From Heliopora coerulea (lineage: Eukaryota > Cnidaria > Anthozoa > Scleralcyonacea > Helioporidae): a stretch of DNA of 64,000 nt. The translations under genes were made by a program, and so were the position numbers. The notes below the pieces were generated by a model. That model was given only the letters and a program-made list of their open reading frames with translations, had not been told where the DNA came from and made no database searches. Shown here one piece after another: positions 62,794 through 64,000 of this stretch (position 1 is its first letter; each line of letters begins with the position of its first letter). The stretch lies in the NCBI GenBank assembly GCA_030142905.1, contig JASJOG010000006.1, positions 591,501 through 655,500 of the forward strand. Reading direction: 5' to 3'.

Positions 62794-64000
62794 TCACACG
62801 TCTCTCCCTATCTTCGCATCTTCCCTTTTTAACCCGCACTCTCTCATGTCCCTTTTCACCACCTGGCTCCATGTCATCCTCGGCCTTCCCCGTCCTCTCT
62901 TACCTTCCACCTCAAACGAGATGATCTTTTTCACCCAATCATTATCATCCTTCCACAGCACATGTCCCAACCATCTTAACCTATTCCGTTTCACGGCATC
63001 AGACACTGACTCAATCCCCATTCTTCCCCTCAGTTCTGCACTCGGCACTCTATCCCTCAGCGATACACTACACATCCATCTCACCATCCTCATCTCCGTA
63101 AGTTCCAACCTCCCACTCTGCTCCGCCGTCATAGTCCACGTTTCACTTCCATGTACCATAGCACTCCTCACACACGTCACATACAGCTTCCCCTTCAGCT
63201 TAAGTGACACTTCCTTCCTTGTCAAGATCCTTGATAAGTCCTTAAACTTCCTCCACGCACAACGCGCCCTTGCCACGGATGCAGAATTCGCTCCTCCACC
63301 CCCATTCAGCATATCACCCAGGTAACAAAACTTTCTAACATTCTCTAAGTGAACCCCATTTTCCAGATCCAAGCTCTCCTCCACATTCCTATCCTCTTCA
63401 TCACCTACTCTTTCACACATCTTGCATACAAACGTATCCTCAGCTCTAATCGGAGAGCCCTTCACACCTGAGCATTGCTTGTGTACCCATCCACTGCATC
63501 CCGTACATCTGATAGCATTGCTCCCAACACCCTTTCCACATACAATACATGGCCACTACCCCAGTCTTTCAAACATAACCACAATTCTTCCCTGACACCA
63601 TCACCTTTGTTTTACCAATGTTCATCTTCAACCCTTTCGCTTCCATGCACTCTTTCCACCACAGCACTTTCTCCTTAAGTTCCTCAACGCTCTCAGCCAT
63701 TGGAACTAAATCGTCAGCATGTAACAGCTCCCACGGCAGGCCCTCCCTAACGTCTTGCGTCAGCGCCTCCGTCACAGCCACAAACAGTAATGGACTCAGA
63801 ATCGATCCCTGATGTACCCAACCTTCACCTCAAACTCCTCACTGTTTCCATGCTTCGTTTTCACCATTGTTCTCGCTTTCACTGCTTTCACCAGCCATTC
63901 TTCAACCTCCAGCATCCTCAATGCCCACCTAACCACTTCTTTTGGTATCCTATCAAATGCCTTCTCCAGACCCACAAATGCGTAATACAATGGTCTCTTT
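62794..64000 (-). pseudogene. Non-LTR retrotransposon ORF2, RT to C-terminus, broken, runs off the window
   Basis: On the minus strand from the window edge, YYAFVGLEKAFDRIPKEVVR is RT motif A, with Gly where FVDLEKAFD has the catalytic Asp. LLHADDLVPMAESVEEL (about 63725) is the YADD box with His for Tyr. After a frameshift, WPCIVCGKGVGSNAIRCTGC and WVHKQCSGVKG form a C/H zinc motif (63555-63455). Then 62794-63465 is an open C-terminal frame with HLENVRKFCYLGDML, GSETWTMTAEQ, NRLRWLGHVLWKDDNDWVKK and KRGRGRPRMTW. This order is typical of a LINE group common in marine invertebrates; clade not fixed. The changed RT residues and frame breaks mean it is inactive. Confidence 0.85.

Noticed and set aside
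62708..63325. 205-residue open frame on the plus strand
   Set aside because: It is the antisense shadow of the LINE C-terminal frame on the minus strand; the Ser/Leu/Pro-rich translation has no domain.

Overview
The window is nuclear DNA from an animal, most probably an anthozoan cnidarian such as a stony coral. That placement is inference. It rests on intron-rich genes in AT-rich DNA, very dense Penelope-like retroelements, palindromic MITEs, SINEs and non-LTR retrotransposons, and two genes that read as clear metazoan orthologues. No prokaryotic gene organisation is present.

Two protein-coding genes can be reconstructed, both on the minus strand. The first (8906-25512) is a complete 11-exon mitochondrial citrate synthase of 469 residues, with targeting peptide, both catalytic histidines and the catalytic aspartate; every intron is phase 0. 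The second (41551-57149) is an MBD5/MBD6-type chromatin protein. Its MBD exon, a 2.7-kb Ser/Thr-rich exon, a PWWP exon and two C-terminal exons join in consistent phase. Its first exon(s), with the start codon, were not found and probably lie to the right, beyond 57149.

The rest is repeats and unassigned DNA. 1-8.9 kb holds a head-to-head pair of Penelope-like copies (about 715-3235), a SINE and a TIR element carrying a zinc-finger ORF. The citrate synthase introns hold palindromic MITEs, a hAT-like remnant and hairpin repeats. 26-31.7 kb is a nest of Penelope-like fragments, one interrupted by an 808-bp TIR element with a 5-bp target duplication, followed by a decayed LINE and MITEs. 31.7-41.5 kb is mostly unassigned apart from a TTAA MITE, hairpin blocks, and a long inverted repeat that copies the DNA just after the MBD5/6 stop codon. 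The MBD5/6 introns carry TIR elements, a LINE tail, hairpin repeats in inverted pairs, microsatellites, a SINE, an array of CACATGTG/CATATG palindromes, and a fully canonical hammerhead ribozyme motif at 50041-50084. 57-64 kb has MITEs, hairpins and, at the right edge, a broken non-LTR retrotransposon on the minus strand.

The two cellular genes have no evident functional link. The most interesting non-genic signals are the hammerhead motif and its degenerate relatives at Penelope-type ends, a set of hairpins whose stems differ but whose tips share a CTCGGC..GCCTCG-like palindrome, and the inverted duplication at the MBD5/6 3' end. All coordinates were read by eye; repeat boundaries are approximate unless a target duplication is named.
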